The notes below the pieces were generated by a model. It was not told the DNA's origin, did no database searches, and saw only the letters and a list, made by a program, of their open reading frames with translations. A DNA stretch of 54,954 bases from an uncultured Actinomyces sp. (lineage in GTDB: Bacteria > Actinomycetota > Actinomycetes > Actinomycetales > Actinomycetaceae). The stretch is from NCBI GenBank assembly GCA_938014245.1, contig CALLSD010000019.1:1-54954 (forward strand), read 5' to 3'. Below, piece by piece: positions 8,370 to 17,161 of this stretch (its first letter is position 1; every line of letters begins with the position of its first letter). The translations under genes and the position numbers were made by a program.

Positions 8370-9689
8370 GTGCTGTCGACTTATGGGGAAATTCTTCGTC
8401 TGAACCGTGCTTGGCGTTTTTCGGCTGCTGGGTTCATTTTGCGTCTACCCATGTCCATCATGCCGATCTCGATTATTTTGTCGATCCAGGCGGCATATGG
8501 AAACTACACCCTCGCGGGCGTGGTCTCGGCGATCAATATCATCGCTTTGGCTGTGACTGCACCGATGTGGGCACGCTTTGTTGACCGTTATGGACAGCTC
8601 AAAGTCATGGGACCAGTTTTTGCGGTTTCAGCTATCGCGACCACGGTGCTCGTGTTTGCAACCCTAGAAGTCGCCTCCACATGGATCCTCTTCGTATCGG
8701 CAGGTATCGCGGGAGCCACGTGGGGTTCCCCGGGTGCCCTGGTTCGTGCACGTTGGATTCGCGCGACTGACACCGTTGCCCAGCTCAATAGTGCCTTCGC
8801 ATTGGAGGCCGCAGTTGACGAGTTTGTCTACATCGTTGGCCCCGTGGTTGCAACGGTTTTGGGTACTGCTCTTCACCCAACAACGGGCGTTGCCGTTTCC
8901 ATCGTCTTCCTTATCCTCGGGGCTGGGCTTTTCTTGGGACAGCGCTCTTCCGAGCCGGTTCCCGTGTCCCATCGTTCGCCCGCCCACGGTGACGAGGCGG
9001 CGGACGCGTCCGGTGCTGTAGGCGGAGGTAAGCAAACACCTGCTGGTGCCGCGGCCTCGACCCCTCAGCGTTCCTTGCTTCTACTCCCCGCAATGATCGT
9101 CCTCATGCTGACGTACGCGGGAATGGGCGCGCAATTCGGAGCAAACGATATCGCCGTTGTTGCTTTTACGAAGGAGCTCGGGGTTCCGGCGCTTTCAGGC
9201 GTGTTGCTGGCCATGTTCTCCGTCGGTTCCTTAATTTCTGCCCTGCTCTATGGCGCGCGAAGCTGGCGCTACCCCCTGTGGAAGCTCTTCGCCGTGGGCG
9301 TCGTAGCCCTTGCCATTGGAATGACTGCATATCTGCTAGCGAACTCCTTGGTCTCGCTGGGGATCATCATGTTGATCAGTGGCATTGCCTGCGCGCCTAC
9401 CATGACGAACGTCAACATGATGGTCACGAAGTCGGTTCCTCGCCATCGTCAAACCGAGGGCTTGGCATGGCTAAGCACAGCGATCAACTTGGGTGTTTCC
9501 CTCGGTTCTTCCGCCTCTGGACCGGCAGTTGACCGCTATGGTTCCACCGGTGCCTACGTGATGATTGCGATTTTTGCCTGGCTTATGGTTCTGGGAATGC
9601 TCGTTGGGCTGCCGACCCTCAAGACGTCTCTCCTCAAATCCGCCCAGGAGGAGGCTGAACACCAGCGCGAAGTTTTGGATGAGGATTGA
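8370..9689 (+). CDS. MFS transporter (drug-exporter-like)
   Basis: A 439-aa protein with two six-helix halves joined by a polar loop at about residues 190-230 (EPVPVSHRSPAHGDEAADAS). The helix 2-3 loop ARFVDRYGQLKVM matches the MFS motif A pattern (xxDRxGxxxx), and a second copy is ASGPAVDRYGSTG in the C-terminal half. This supports a proton-coupled efflux or uptake carrier; the substrate is unknown. The GTG start has no ribosome site but sits 6 nt behind a TAAACT box. The stop is 1 nt from the next start, so it forms an operon with the DUF2183 gene. Confidence 0.85.
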   Translation: MLSTYGEILRLNRAWRFSAAGFILRLPMSIMPISIILSIQAAYGNYTLAGVVSAINIIALAVTAPMWARFVDRYGQLKVMGPVFAVSAIATTVLVFATLEVASTWILFVSAGIAGATWGSPGALVRARWIRATDTVAQLNSAFALEAAVDEFVYIVGPVVATVLGTALHPTTGVAVSIVFLILGAGLFLGQRSSEPVPVSHRSPAHGDEAADASGAVGGGKQTPAGAAASTPQRSLLLLPAMIVLMLTYAGMGAQFGANDIAVVAFTKELGVPALSGVLLAMFSVGSLISALLYGARSWRYPLWKLFAVGVVALAIGMTAYLLANSLVSLGIIMLISGIACAPTMTNVNMMVTKSVPRHRQTEGLAWLSTAINLGVSLGSSASGPAVDRYGSTGAYVMIAIFAWLMVLGMLVGLPTLKTSLLKSAQEEAEHQREVLDED

Positions 9690-9690
9690 G

Positions 9691-10941
9691 ATGATCGATA
9701 ACGAAACCCCATCCCTCGCGCTTTCCGTCGCTGCTTCCCTTGACGAGGCGACTTCCCGAGGCCTCGCGCGCCTGCTGGGGTGGGCGGGTTTCTACCCCGG
9801 GATCGTGGGGTTTGGGGGTTATGCCTCCGAGAAAACAGCTCGCGTCATGGCTCGAGTCATTATGGAGGACCGCGGTGGTGAGCGTTCGTGGCTCAGCCAG
9901 CGTCGCGGCTGGCGCCAGTTTTTCGATGCCCAGGTCCCCGGCCAACCTGTTGTCGTGACTTTTGGTCAGGCACAAACTCTTGCCTTCAGTGACCGCGGTG
10001 GATACATCGATATTGATCTTGAGGGACACGGTTTGGCGCCCGGATGGCATACTGCTTCGATTCAGCCCTTGAACGCCTGTGATGTCGCAAAACTGGGTTT
10101 GCAAGAGGGTGAGAAACTTTTTCGTTTATCCCAGCTCGGCCACGGCGAGCTAAGCGCGGGCGGCGAGTTGTTCCGTGTTCAACGCGCTGAAGATGACCGT
10201 GTTTTGGGGCGTGTGCGCGCAGCAAAATCGGTTGATGTCTCTTTGCGCGTGATTGGCAACGACGAGGAGTTTGGTGTGGTTTCCGATATCGATGACACCA
10301 TCATTGTCTCGATGATTCCGCGACTCCTCACGGCCGCAAAACACGCGCTGATGGAGCGAGTTTCTCAGCGCGAGGCCGTGCCTGGGATGGCCCGTTTCCT
10401 ACGTAAACTTTCTCGTCGAGAGATGCCAATCCTCGCCCGAGGAAAGGGCGCTGGCGGGCGCGCAGGAGCGCGGCCTCGTGAGCTTCCAGTCATGTACCTG
10501 TCGACGGGGCCGTGGAACTTGGTTCCCGGTTTGCGTGAGTTTTTGCGACGTGCTGACTATCCGATGGGTGCTTTGCTCATGACGGATTTTGGACCCTCGA
10601 ATACTGGGTGGTTCCGTTCTGGGATGGAACACAAGAGGCGGGAGCTTCGTCGTTTACGTCGAACTTTCCCGCATATCCGGTGGATTTTAGTCGGTGATGA
10701 CGGGCAGCATGATCCTGAGATTTATGCCGAGTTTGCGCGGGAATTTCCGCGCAATGTTGCGGGAATTGCTATTCGTTCGCTCTCGCAGATCGAGCAATTG
10801 ATGGCGCACGGTACTTTTGAAGCGATTTCCTCAGGCGCTTTGGATGATGTGCCGGCGGGTATCCCCCGTTGGTGCGGCGAAGATGGAGATGCGTTAAGGC
10901 GGGCGGTTGCGGCTGAGCAGCCGCAACCGCCAACCCCGTAA
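9691..10941 (+). CDS. DUF2183 / App1-like phosphatase-domain protein
   Basis: A 416-aa soluble protein. The centre holds VSDIDDTIIVSMIPR, the DxDxT motif of HAD-type phosphatases and of the App1 (phosphatidate phosphatase) catalytic domain, followed by MYLSTGPWNLVPGLREFLRR and ILVGDDGQHDPEIYAEFARE, which match the later DUF2183 motifs. In yeast App1 this domain dephosphorylates phosphatidate; the bacterial role is not established. The start at ATG 9691, 1 nt after the MFS stop, is preferred over the longer open frame because homologous sequence begins there. The last 14 codons form a strong hairpin in the mRNA. Confidence 0.82.
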   Translation: MIDNETPSLALSVAASLDEATSRGLARLLGWAGFYPGIVGFGGYASEKTARVMARVIMEDRGGERSWLSQRRGWRQFFDAQVPGQPVVVTFGQAQTLAFSDRGGYIDIDLEGHGLAPGWHTASIQPLNACDVAKLGLQEGEKLFRLSQLGHGELSAGGELFRVQRAEDDRVLGRVRAAKSVDVSLRVIGNDEEFGVVSDIDDTIIVSMIPRLLTAAKHALMERVSQREAVPGMARFLRKLSRREMPILARGKGAGGRAGARPRELPVMYLSTGPWNLVPGLREFLRRADYPMGALLMTDFGPSNTGWFRSGMEHKRRELRRLRRTFPHIRWILVGDDGQHDPEIYAEFAREFPRNVAGIAIRSLSQIEQLMAHGTFEAISSGALDDVPAGIPRWCGEDGDALRRAVAAEQPQPPTP

Positions 10942-10987
10942 CGTCTAACCGGATATTTGGACCGCTGAAGCAAGACCAAATATCCGG
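10902..10987 (+). terminator. Two tandem hairpins at the end of the DUF2183 gene
   Basis: Hairpin 1 is a perfect 13-bp stem with 4-nt loop (10902-10914 with 10919-10931) lying inside the last codons. Hairpin 2 is a perfect 12-bp stem (10949-10960 with 10976-10987) with a 15-nt loop. Neither has a T tract. Together they probably end transcription or protect the 3' end. Confidence 0.55.
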
Positions 10988-11355
10988 CTGCAGTCCCCGA
11001 GGCGGCGAGTCCTGCACTGTTTAGAGTAGTCTGTTTCAGTTCATTACGGCAGGGGTTAGTTCGTGCTGAAAGCTAAATTTTCGCGCCATTTAGCGGGCTG
11101 TTGACTAGGCAATAAGCCTGATCGGAACGGGTATCAATGGTTGACGAGGAAGCAAAATTGATACCCCTGTGATATGTGGCATAGGTTGACATAATGAGCA
11201 CTATTCCCAAAGGATCTTCTTTACCAAATCTTGACAATCGTAATCGAAATGTAATGTTTAAATCATGGACACGTGAAGTTTTTGGGAAGAAAGTCGGCTA
11301 TGCTCTCGGTCATCAGCACTTCTGATGAACAGCATTCCTAATAGGAGGAATCCTT
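10988..11355 (+). promoter_or_regulatory. Control region of the oligopeptide ABC operon
   Basis: This AT-richer stretch has no supported gene. The best promoter candidate is TTGACA (11231-11236) with TAATGT (11252-11257), spacer 15 nt. Other TTGAC-type hexamers occur near 11141 and 11187. The gene itself has a strong AGGAGG ribosome site at 11343-11348. Confidence 0.4.
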
Positions 11356-12966
11356 ATGAACCTCAAGAGGTCTTGGCTGGCAGTGCCCGCCGTCCTTGGT
11401 CTGACACTGACCGCCTGCTCTTCTGGCAGCACCGGCTCCAATGGTGGGTCGTCTGGTGGGTCTTCGGACAACATTGTCACCGTTAACGGTTCTGAGCCCC
11501 AGAACCCGCTGATCCCGGCGAACACCAACGAGACCGGTGGTGGCCGCATCGTCTCCAGCATCTTCTCGTCCCCCGCATACTACGCGGCTGACGGCTCGAC
11601 CCAGCTGGACGCTGCAGAGTCCATCACCCCTAACTCTGACAACACCGAGTGGACCATTAAGCTCCGCGCCGATGGTAAGTTCTCCGACGGCACCCCCGTT
11701 CTGGCAAAGAACTTCGTCGAGGCATGGAAGATGGCCACGAAGCAGAACCTCGGTTCCGCAGGCTTCTTCGCTGACGTTATCGGCACCGACGATGACGGCT
11801 CTGGCGACATGGAAGGCGGCCTCGAGATCCTCGATGACTACACCTTCGTTGTCAAGCTGAAGGGTCCCGAGTCGGACTTCATGAAGCGCCTGGGCTACAC
11901 CGCCTACTCTCCGCTTCCCGACTCGACTCTGGCAGACCCCAAGAACGGTGGCGAGCACCCCGTGGGTAACGGCCCCTACATGCCTAACGGTGAGAATGCT
12001 TGGCAGCACTCCAAGCAGATCGATCTGGCCGTGAACCCCAACTACTCCGGTCCTCGTACCGCGAAGAATGGTGGCCTGCGCATCGTCTTCTACCAGTCCC
12101 TTGATGCTGCTTACGCTGACCTGAGCTCCAACGACCTCGACGTGCTCGATGCTGTCCCGAACTCGGTCTTCTCCAGCTACCAGCAGGAACTGTCCGGACG
12201 TACCGCCAACCAGCCTGCGGCCGTCATTCAGTACGTCACCATCCCCAGTCGCCTGGAGCACTTCTCCGGTGAAGAAGGCAAGCTGCGTCGCAAGGCCATC
12301 TCGATGTCGATCGACCGTGATTCGATCATCAAGACCGTCTTCGCCGGTACCCGTACCGCTGCTAAGGACTTCACCTCTCCCGCAATCGATGGATACAAGG
12401 AAGGCCTGAAGGGTTCCGAGGTTCTGACCTACAACCCTGAGAAGGCTAAGGAACTGTGGGCACAGGCCAACGCCATCTCCCCGTGGAGCGGCAAGCTGCA
12501 GATCGCTTACAACTCCGATGGTGGACACCAGCAGTGGGTTGACGCAACCTGCAACTCCATCAAGAACACCCTGGGTATTGAGGCTGAAGGCGACGCCTAC
12601 GCAGACTTCAAGTCCCTCTTGGGCGACATGAAGGCCGGCACCACTAAGGGCGGCTTCCGTCAGGGCTGGCAGGGCGACTACCCCTCGCTCTACAACTTCC
12701 TGTTCCCGACCTACTCCTCGAATGCTTCCTCCAACTACGCCGGTTGGAAGAACGCTGAGTTCGATAAGTACCTGAGCGACTCTCTGTCCGCTTCGGGCAC
12801 CGAGGCTCTTGAGCTCCAGTACAAGGCAGAAGAGCTGCTCTTCGAGGATATGCCGGTTATCCCGACCTGGTACTCGAACACCAACGGTGCATGGTCCACC
12901 AAGGTGAGCAACGTTCAGTTCACCTGGAACTCGACCGTGAACTACTTCGCGATTACCAAGAACTGA
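11356..12966 (+). CDS. Oligopeptide/dipeptide ABC transporter substrate-binding lipoprotein (SBP family 5)
   Basis: A 536-aa extracytoplasmic lipoprotein that captures peptides for the permease encoded downstream. The signal peptide ends in the lipobox LTAC with Cys21 as lipidation site, followed by a Gly/Ser-rich tether. SBP_bac_5 features include EWTIKLRADGKFSDGTPVLA, GNGPYMP and the C-terminal EELLFEDMPVIPTWY. Codon use is strongly biased, as in highly expressed genes. The ribosome site AGGAGG is ideal. It is separated from the permease genes by an 18-bp hairpin, a usual way to make more binding protein than permease. Confidence 0.93.
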   Translation: MNLKRSWLAVPAVLGLTLTACSSGSTGSNGGSSGGSSDNIVTVNGSEPQNPLIPANTNETGGGRIVSSIFSSPAYYAADGSTQLDAAESITPNSDNTEWTIKLRADGKFSDGTPVLAKNFVEAWKMATKQNLGSAGFFADVIGTDDDGSGDMEGGLEILDDYTFVVKLKGPESDFMKRLGYTAYSPLPDSTLADPKNGGEHPVGNGPYMPNGENAWQHSKQIDLAVNPNYSGPRTAKNGGLRIVFYQSLDAAYADLSSNDLDVLDAVPNSVFSSYQQELSGRTANQPAAVIQYVTIPSRLEHFSGEEGKLRRKAISMSIDRDSIIKTVFAGTRTAAKDFTSPAIDGYKEGLKGSEVLTYNPEKAKELWAQANAISPWSGKLQIAYNSDGGHQQWVDATCNSIKNTLGIEAEGDAYADFKSLLGDMKAGTTKGGFRQGWQGDYPSLYNFLFPTYSSNASSNYAGWKNAEFDKYLSDSLSASGTEALELQYKAEELLFEDMPVIPTWYSNTNGAWSTKVSNVQFTWNSTVNYFAITKN

Positions 12967-12995
12967 ACATAGTTCTTCCCCGCTGAACATAGGCG

Positions 12996-13043
12996 GAACA
13001 ACTGTGGGGTGGAGGTCATTAGGCTTCCACCCCACAGTTGTTC
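12996..13043 (+). terminator. 18-bp hairpin between binding-protein and permease genes
   Basis: A perfect 18-bp stem (12996-13013 with 13026-13043) and 12-nt loop, 30 nt past the binding-protein stop. It has no T run. It is likely a partial terminator or 3'-end stabiliser setting the ratio of binding protein to permease. Confidence 0.65.
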
Positions 13044-13092
13044 ATGACTTCACGCGAAACGTGCGTGTGTGCGCGTAATTAAAGACACACGA

Positions 13093-13123
13093 TTGACCAT
13101 TTACCACTTCTTTGCATTACTAT
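13093..13123 (+). promoter_or_regulatory. Possible secondary promoter of the permease genes
   Basis: TTGACC (13093-13098) and TACTAT (13118-13123) with a 19-nt spacer lie in the 230-nt gap after the hairpin. The spacing is long, so the call is weak. The rest of 13044-13273 shows no gene. Confidence 0.3.
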
Positions 13124-13273
13124 GATCAGTAGTACGCATGAGTAGTGTCGTGTACCTGCTTTCGGCCTCAGGCTTGTAGAGTGTGCGACCCATGCGAAAT
13201 CCCGTTCATCTTGATGAACCCCGACGAGTTTGCGAAACCCATTCGTAAACGCATGTGTTAAAAGGACCTGTCC

Positions 13274-14197
13274 ATGCTGCGATACATCGGACGACGTCTC
13301 CTACAGACCATCCCGGTCTTCTTTGGAGCAACGTTCCTGATCTTTGCGATGGTCTACCTGATGCCAGGTGATCCCGTCGCGGCCCTCGGTGGCGATAAGG
13401 GCTTGACCGAGGCTGCGGCAGCTCGAATCCGCGAAGAATACAATCTCGATAAGCCTTTCTGGCTGCAGTACCTGCTCTACCTCAAGGGCATCTTCACCCT
13501 TGACTTCGGAAAGACCTTCTCCGGTCGACCGGTGACCGAGGTACTGGCAACCGCATTCCCGATCACCATCCGCTTGGCCATTTACGCTCTGTTGATTGAA
13601 GCTATTCTCGGCATTCTCTTCGGTGTTATTGCGGGTGTGCGTCGCGGCGGTATCTTCGACTCGACGGTCCTGGTTCTCTCGCTGGTCGTCATTTCTGTGC
13701 CGACCTTCGTCATCGGCTTCCTCATGCAGTTCTTCCTTGGTATCAAGTGGGGTATCTTCCCGCCAACGGCAAGTACTGTTTCATTGAAGTCATTGACGAT
13801 GCCTGCAATTGTGCTAGGCGCGACCTCCCTTGCATACGTCATCCGACTCACGCGCCAATCGGTATCCGAAAACGTCTCTGCCGATTACGTGCGTACCGCT
13901 CGCGCCAAGGGCCTGAAAGAAGGCACCGTGATGACGCGCCACATTCTGCGTAACTCGCTGATCCCCGTCGCAACCTTCCTCGGTGGCGACTTGGGTGGCC
14001 TCATGGGTGGCGCAATCATCACCGAAGGTATCTTCAACATCAACGGTGTTGGCGGTACCTTGTGGCAGTCCATCGTCCGCGGTGAGCCCGCCACCGTTGT
14101 CTCCTTCACGACAGTCCTGGTCATGGTTTACATCACCGCAAACCTCCTTGTTGACCTGCTGTACGCCGTTCTCGATCCGAGGATTCGCTATGAGTGA
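13274..14197 (+). CDS. Peptide ABC transporter permease (DppB type)
   Basis: A 307-aa inner-membrane permease with six membrane segments. The start MLRYIGRRLLQTIPVFFGA and the DYVRTARAKGL EAA-loop, which contacts the ATPase, are typical of DppB/OppB. The ribosome site AAAGGA lies 8 nt upstream. The last codons overlap the next permease gene by 8 nt. The gene order binding protein, B, C, DF matches dpp/opp operons. Confidence 0.93.
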   Translation: MLRYIGRRLLQTIPVFFGATFLIFAMVYLMPGDPVAALGGDKGLTEAAAARIREEYNLDKPFWLQYLLYLKGIFTLDFGKTFSGRPVTEVLATAFPITIRLAIYALLIEAILGILFGVIAGVRRGGIFDSTVLVLSLVVISVPTFVIGFLMQFFLGIKWGIFPPTASTVSLKSLTMPAIVLGATSLAYVIRLTRQSVSENVSADYVRTARAKGLKEGTVMTRHILRNSLIPVATFLGGDLGGLMGGAIITEGIFNINGVGGTLWQSIVRGEPATVVSFTTVLVMVYITANLLVDLLYAVLDPRIRYE

Positions 14198-15158
14198 TTT
14201 CATCCCTTCGCAAGCTATTTCGCGTACTCGCGCCGGTCAGGAGCACTACGTCTCGGATATCGATGAGACCGGTCTGGGCGCAGTTGACGCAGTTGCCGAT
14301 GAGTCCGCACCCGCCTCGATGTGGGGTGAAGCGTGGAAGAATCTGCGCAAGCGTCCCCTGTTCTGGATCGCTGCGGTCATTATCGTTATCGCCATTTTGA
14401 TCTCTGCGTTCCCGCAGCTTTTTACGAGCGTTAAGCCCGACTACTGCGAACTCTCGCACTCTCTGGGCAAGCCCGAGGCCGGACACCCCTTCGGCTACAC
14501 CTTCCAGGGCTGCGATATCTACGCTCGCGTCATCTACGGTGCACGCGCCTCGGTTTCCGTCGGCGTCCTGACGACGATCTGCGTCGTCTTGATCGGTGCA
14601 ACTCTTGGCTCCATCGCCGGCTTCCTCGGCGGCTGGATCGACGCCGTGATCTCACGTGTCACTGACATCTTCTTCGCAGTTCCCCTGCTGCTCGCTGCAA
14701 TTGTCTTCATGCAGATGTTCAAGCAGCACCGCAACATCTGGATGGTCATCTTGGTCTTGTCGATGTTCGGCTGGACTCAGATCGCACGTATCACGCGCGG
14801 TTCGGTCATGAGCGCCAAGAACGAAGAATTCGTGACGGCCGCGAAGGCAACCGGTGCATCGCGTTGGCGGATCCTGCTCTCCCACATCATCCCGAACTCC
14901 ATGGCACCGATTATCGTCTACGCGACGGTTGCTCTGGGTTCCTTCATCGTCGCCGAGGCCTCGCTGTCCTTCATGGGTATTGGTCTTCCCCCGACGGTGG
15001 TGTCTTGGGGTGCTGACATCTCGCAGGCGAAGGATAACCTGAGGCAGGCACCGATGGTTCTCTTCTACCCCGCTATGGCACTGGCCTTGACCGTGCTCAG
15101 CTTCATCACGATGGGTGACGCCGTTCGCGAAGCCCTTGACCCGAAGGCGAAGAAGTGA
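14190..15158 (+). CDS. Peptide ABC transporter permease (DppC type)
   Basis: A 322-aa partner permease. It has an N-terminal cytosolic extension of about 45 residues before WKNLRKRPLFWIAAV, the usual DppC entry, then six membrane segments and the EAA loop NEEFVTAAKATGASRWRILL. The start at 14190 overlaps the upstream gene by 8 nt; the frame is open further upstream but only as a shadow of that gene. It overlaps the ATPase gene by 4 nt (GTGA). Confidence 0.93.
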   Translation: MSDFIPSQAISRTRAGQEHYVSDIDETGLGAVDAVADESAPASMWGEAWKNLRKRPLFWIAAVIIVIAILISAFPQLFTSVKPDYCELSHSLGKPEAGHPFGYTFQGCDIYARVIYGARASVSVGVLTTICVVLIGATLGSIAGFLGGWIDAVISRVTDIFFAVPLLLAAIVFMQMFKQHRNIWMVILVLSMFGWTQIARITRGSVMSAKNEEFVTAAKATGASRWRILLSHIIPNSMAPIIVYATVALGSFIVAEASLSFMGIGLPPTVVSWGADISQAKDNLRQAPMVLFYPAMALALTVLSFITMGDAVREALDPKAKK

Positions 15159-16999
15159 ACGAAGAACAATTCGAAGAGACTGTCACCGAGGTCATCCTCG
15201 AAGGCGCTGAGAAGGTCGAAGTCCACCCGGACGACGCCAACCCCTTGCTGAAGATCACCGACCTGGAGGTCACCTTCACGACCTCGACCGGTGTCGTTCC
15301 CGCCGTTCGCGGAGCTAACCTGACCATTTACCCCGGTCAGACCGTCGCAATCGTCGGCGAGTCCGGTTCGGGTAAATCGACCACCGCCGCTGCAGTTATC
15401 GGCCTGCTTCCGGGTACCGGTAAGGTCACCGGCGGCTCCATCGAGTTCGACGGTAAGGAGCTCACCAAGATGAGCTCCAAGGAATGGATCGAACTTCGTG
15501 GATCTGGCATTGGCTTGGTTCCCCAGGACCCGATGAGTAACCTGAACCCCGTTCTTCGCGTGGGCACGCAGGTGAAGGAAGCCCTGCTGGCGAACAATAT
15601 TGTTCCCCGCTCCGAAGCAGGGGAGCGCGTCACCGAGCTGCTCGAACAGGCGGGCCTTCCCGACGGCGAGCGCCGCGCAAAGCAGTACCCGCACGAGTTC
15701 TCGGGTGGTATGCGTCAGCGCGTGCTGATCGCAATCGGTCTTGCTTCTCGTCCGAAGCTGCTCATTGCTGACGAGCCAACCTCGGCACTGGACGTGACTG
15801 TTCAGCGTCGCATTCTCGATCACCTCGAGACGCTGACCAAGGAAATGGGCACGGCAGTGCTCTTCATTACCCACGACTTGGGTCTTGCCGCTGAGCGCGC
15901 CGAACAGCTCGTCGTTATGCACCGCGGTCGCATCGTGGAATCCGGTCCTGCTCTGGAGATCCTCCAGCACCCGCAGCACCCCTACACGAAGCGCCTGGTG
16001 TCCGCGGCCCCGTCCTTGGCCTCGGCACGTATCGAGTCCGCTCACGCGCGCGGCATCACGCACACGGAAGAAGAACTCACTGGCTCGGCGAAGAACGCCT
16101 CGAGCGAGGAAATGATTCGCGTCGAACACCTCACCAAGGAGTTCCACATCCGTGGCGCGAAGGGCGAGGCCGCGAAGCTTCTTGCGGTCGATGATGTCTC
16201 ATTCACGCTGCGTCGTGGAAAGACTCTGGCGGTCGTGGGTGAATCCGGTTCGGGTAAGTCAACTGCCGCGAACATGATCCTCCACCTGCTGGAGCCGACC
16301 TCGGGCAAGATCTTCTTCGACGGTGAGGACACCTCGGAGTACAGCGAGGCACAGCTTTTCGCGCTGCGTCGTCGCCTCCAGGCCGTGTTCCAGAACCCCT
16401 ACGGTTCGCTGGATCCGATGTATTCGATCTACCGAATCATTGAAGAGCCGCTGCGCATCCACAGCTACGGCACGAAGGCCTACGCCGAGCAGGAAGTGGA
16501 GCGTGCGAAGGCGACCGGCCGCGATCCCGAACCGTGGGCAGTTGCCGCTCTTGAAGGTCATGGCGAGGCCGAGAAGAAGCTGCGCGCAGAGCGCGTCGCC
16601 GAGCTGCTCGACCTGGTTGCCCTGCCGCGAAGCGCCATGCGTCGTTACCCGAACGAGCTTTCCGGTGGTCAGCGTCAGCGCGTAGCTGTTGCGCGTGCGC
16701 TTGCGCTGAACCCCGAAGTGATCGTCCTGGACGAGGCTGTGTCTGCTCTGGATGTGCTCGTGCAGAACCAGATTCTGCACCTGCTGAACGATTTGCAGGC
16801 CCAGCTGGGATTGTCCTACCTCTTCATCACTCACGACTTGGCTGTTGTTCGCCAGATCGCTGATGATGTCGTGGTCATGGAGAAGGGACGCTTGGTCGAA
16901 GCGAATACGACCGATGCTCTCTTCGACAACCCGGTTCAGGATTACACTCGCGAGCTGATCGAGGCTGTTCCTGGTCGAAAGATCCAGCTGAACCTCTGA
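15155..16999 (+). CDS. Fused double ATPase of the peptide ABC transporter (DppD-DppF fusion)
   Basis: A 614-aa protein with two complete ABC domains. Each has Walker A GESGSGKST. The first has signature FSGGMRQR and Walker B LLIADEPTSALD; the second has LSGGQRQR and VIVLDEAVSALD. Each domain carries the C-terminal extension typical of DppD/DppF (HPQHPYTKRL, NPVQDYTREL). The second domain has an Ala/Glu-rich insert of about 40 residues (near AYAEQEVERAKATGRDPEPW) between the Q loop and the signature. GTG start overlaps dppC by 4 nt. One polypeptide therefore powers both permease subunits. Confidence 0.93.
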   Translation: MNEEQFEETVTEVILEGAEKVEVHPDDANPLLKITDLEVTFTTSTGVVPAVRGANLTIYPGQTVAIVGESGSGKSTTAAAVIGLLPGTGKVTGGSIEFDGKELTKMSSKEWIELRGSGIGLVPQDPMSNLNPVLRVGTQVKEALLANNIVPRSEAGERVTELLEQAGLPDGERRAKQYPHEFSGGMRQRVLIAIGLASRPKLLIADEPTSALDVTVQRRILDHLETLTKEMGTAVLFITHDLGLAAERAEQLVVMHRGRIVESGPALEILQHPQHPYTKRLVSAAPSLASARIESAHARGITHTEEELTGSAKNASSEEMIRVEHLTKEFHIRGAKGEAAKLLAVDDVSFTLRRGKTLAVVGESGSGKSTAANMILHLLEPTSGKIFFDGEDTSEYSEAQLFALRRRLQAVFQNPYGSLDPMYSIYRIIEEPLRIHSYGTKAYAEQEVERAKATGRDPEPWAVAALEGHGEAEKKLRAERVAELLDLVALPRSAMRRYPNELSGGQRQRVAVARALALNPEVIVLDEAVSALDVLVQNQILHLLNDLQAQLGLSYLFITHDLAVVRQIADDVVVMEKGRLVEANTTDALFDNPVQDYTRELIEAVPGRKIQLNL

Positions 17000-17018
17000 G
17001 TGTTCTTCGCAGTTTTCT

Positions 17019-17050
17019 CGTGTGGGCAGGCCTTCGGGTCTGCCCACACG
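17019..17050 (+). terminator. Terminator hairpin after the peptide ABC operon
   Basis: An 11-bp perfect stem (17019-17029 with 17040-17050) closed around GCCTTCGGGT, 20 nt after the stop codon. There is no T tract downstream. Confidence 0.6.
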
Positions 17051-17079
17051 TGTGTGTCGGGTAGTTTCCCGCCCACAAT

Positions 17080-17153
17080 ATTCCTGCTTTAGCTCACTCG
17101 TTCCTGTCCTATTGCTGTTCTGAGGCCGTAGGTGTGCGAGCTAAAACAGGAAT
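17080..17153. repeat. 16-bp inverted repeat between convergent genes
   Basis: ATTCCTGCTTTAGCTC (17080-17095) pairs with GAGCTAAAACAGGAAT (17138-17153) with one mismatch, around a 42-nt loop. It lies 8 nt beyond the lacI-type gene stop, between two convergent operons. It may be a bidirectional terminator or a binding site. Confidence 0.55.
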
Positions 17154-17161
17154 GAGGGAGC

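Noticed and set aside
11338..13035. 565-codon frame antisense to the peptide-binding lipoprotein
   Set aside because: It is a mirror of a strongly codon-biased gene; the plus-strand protein has a lipobox and family motifs.
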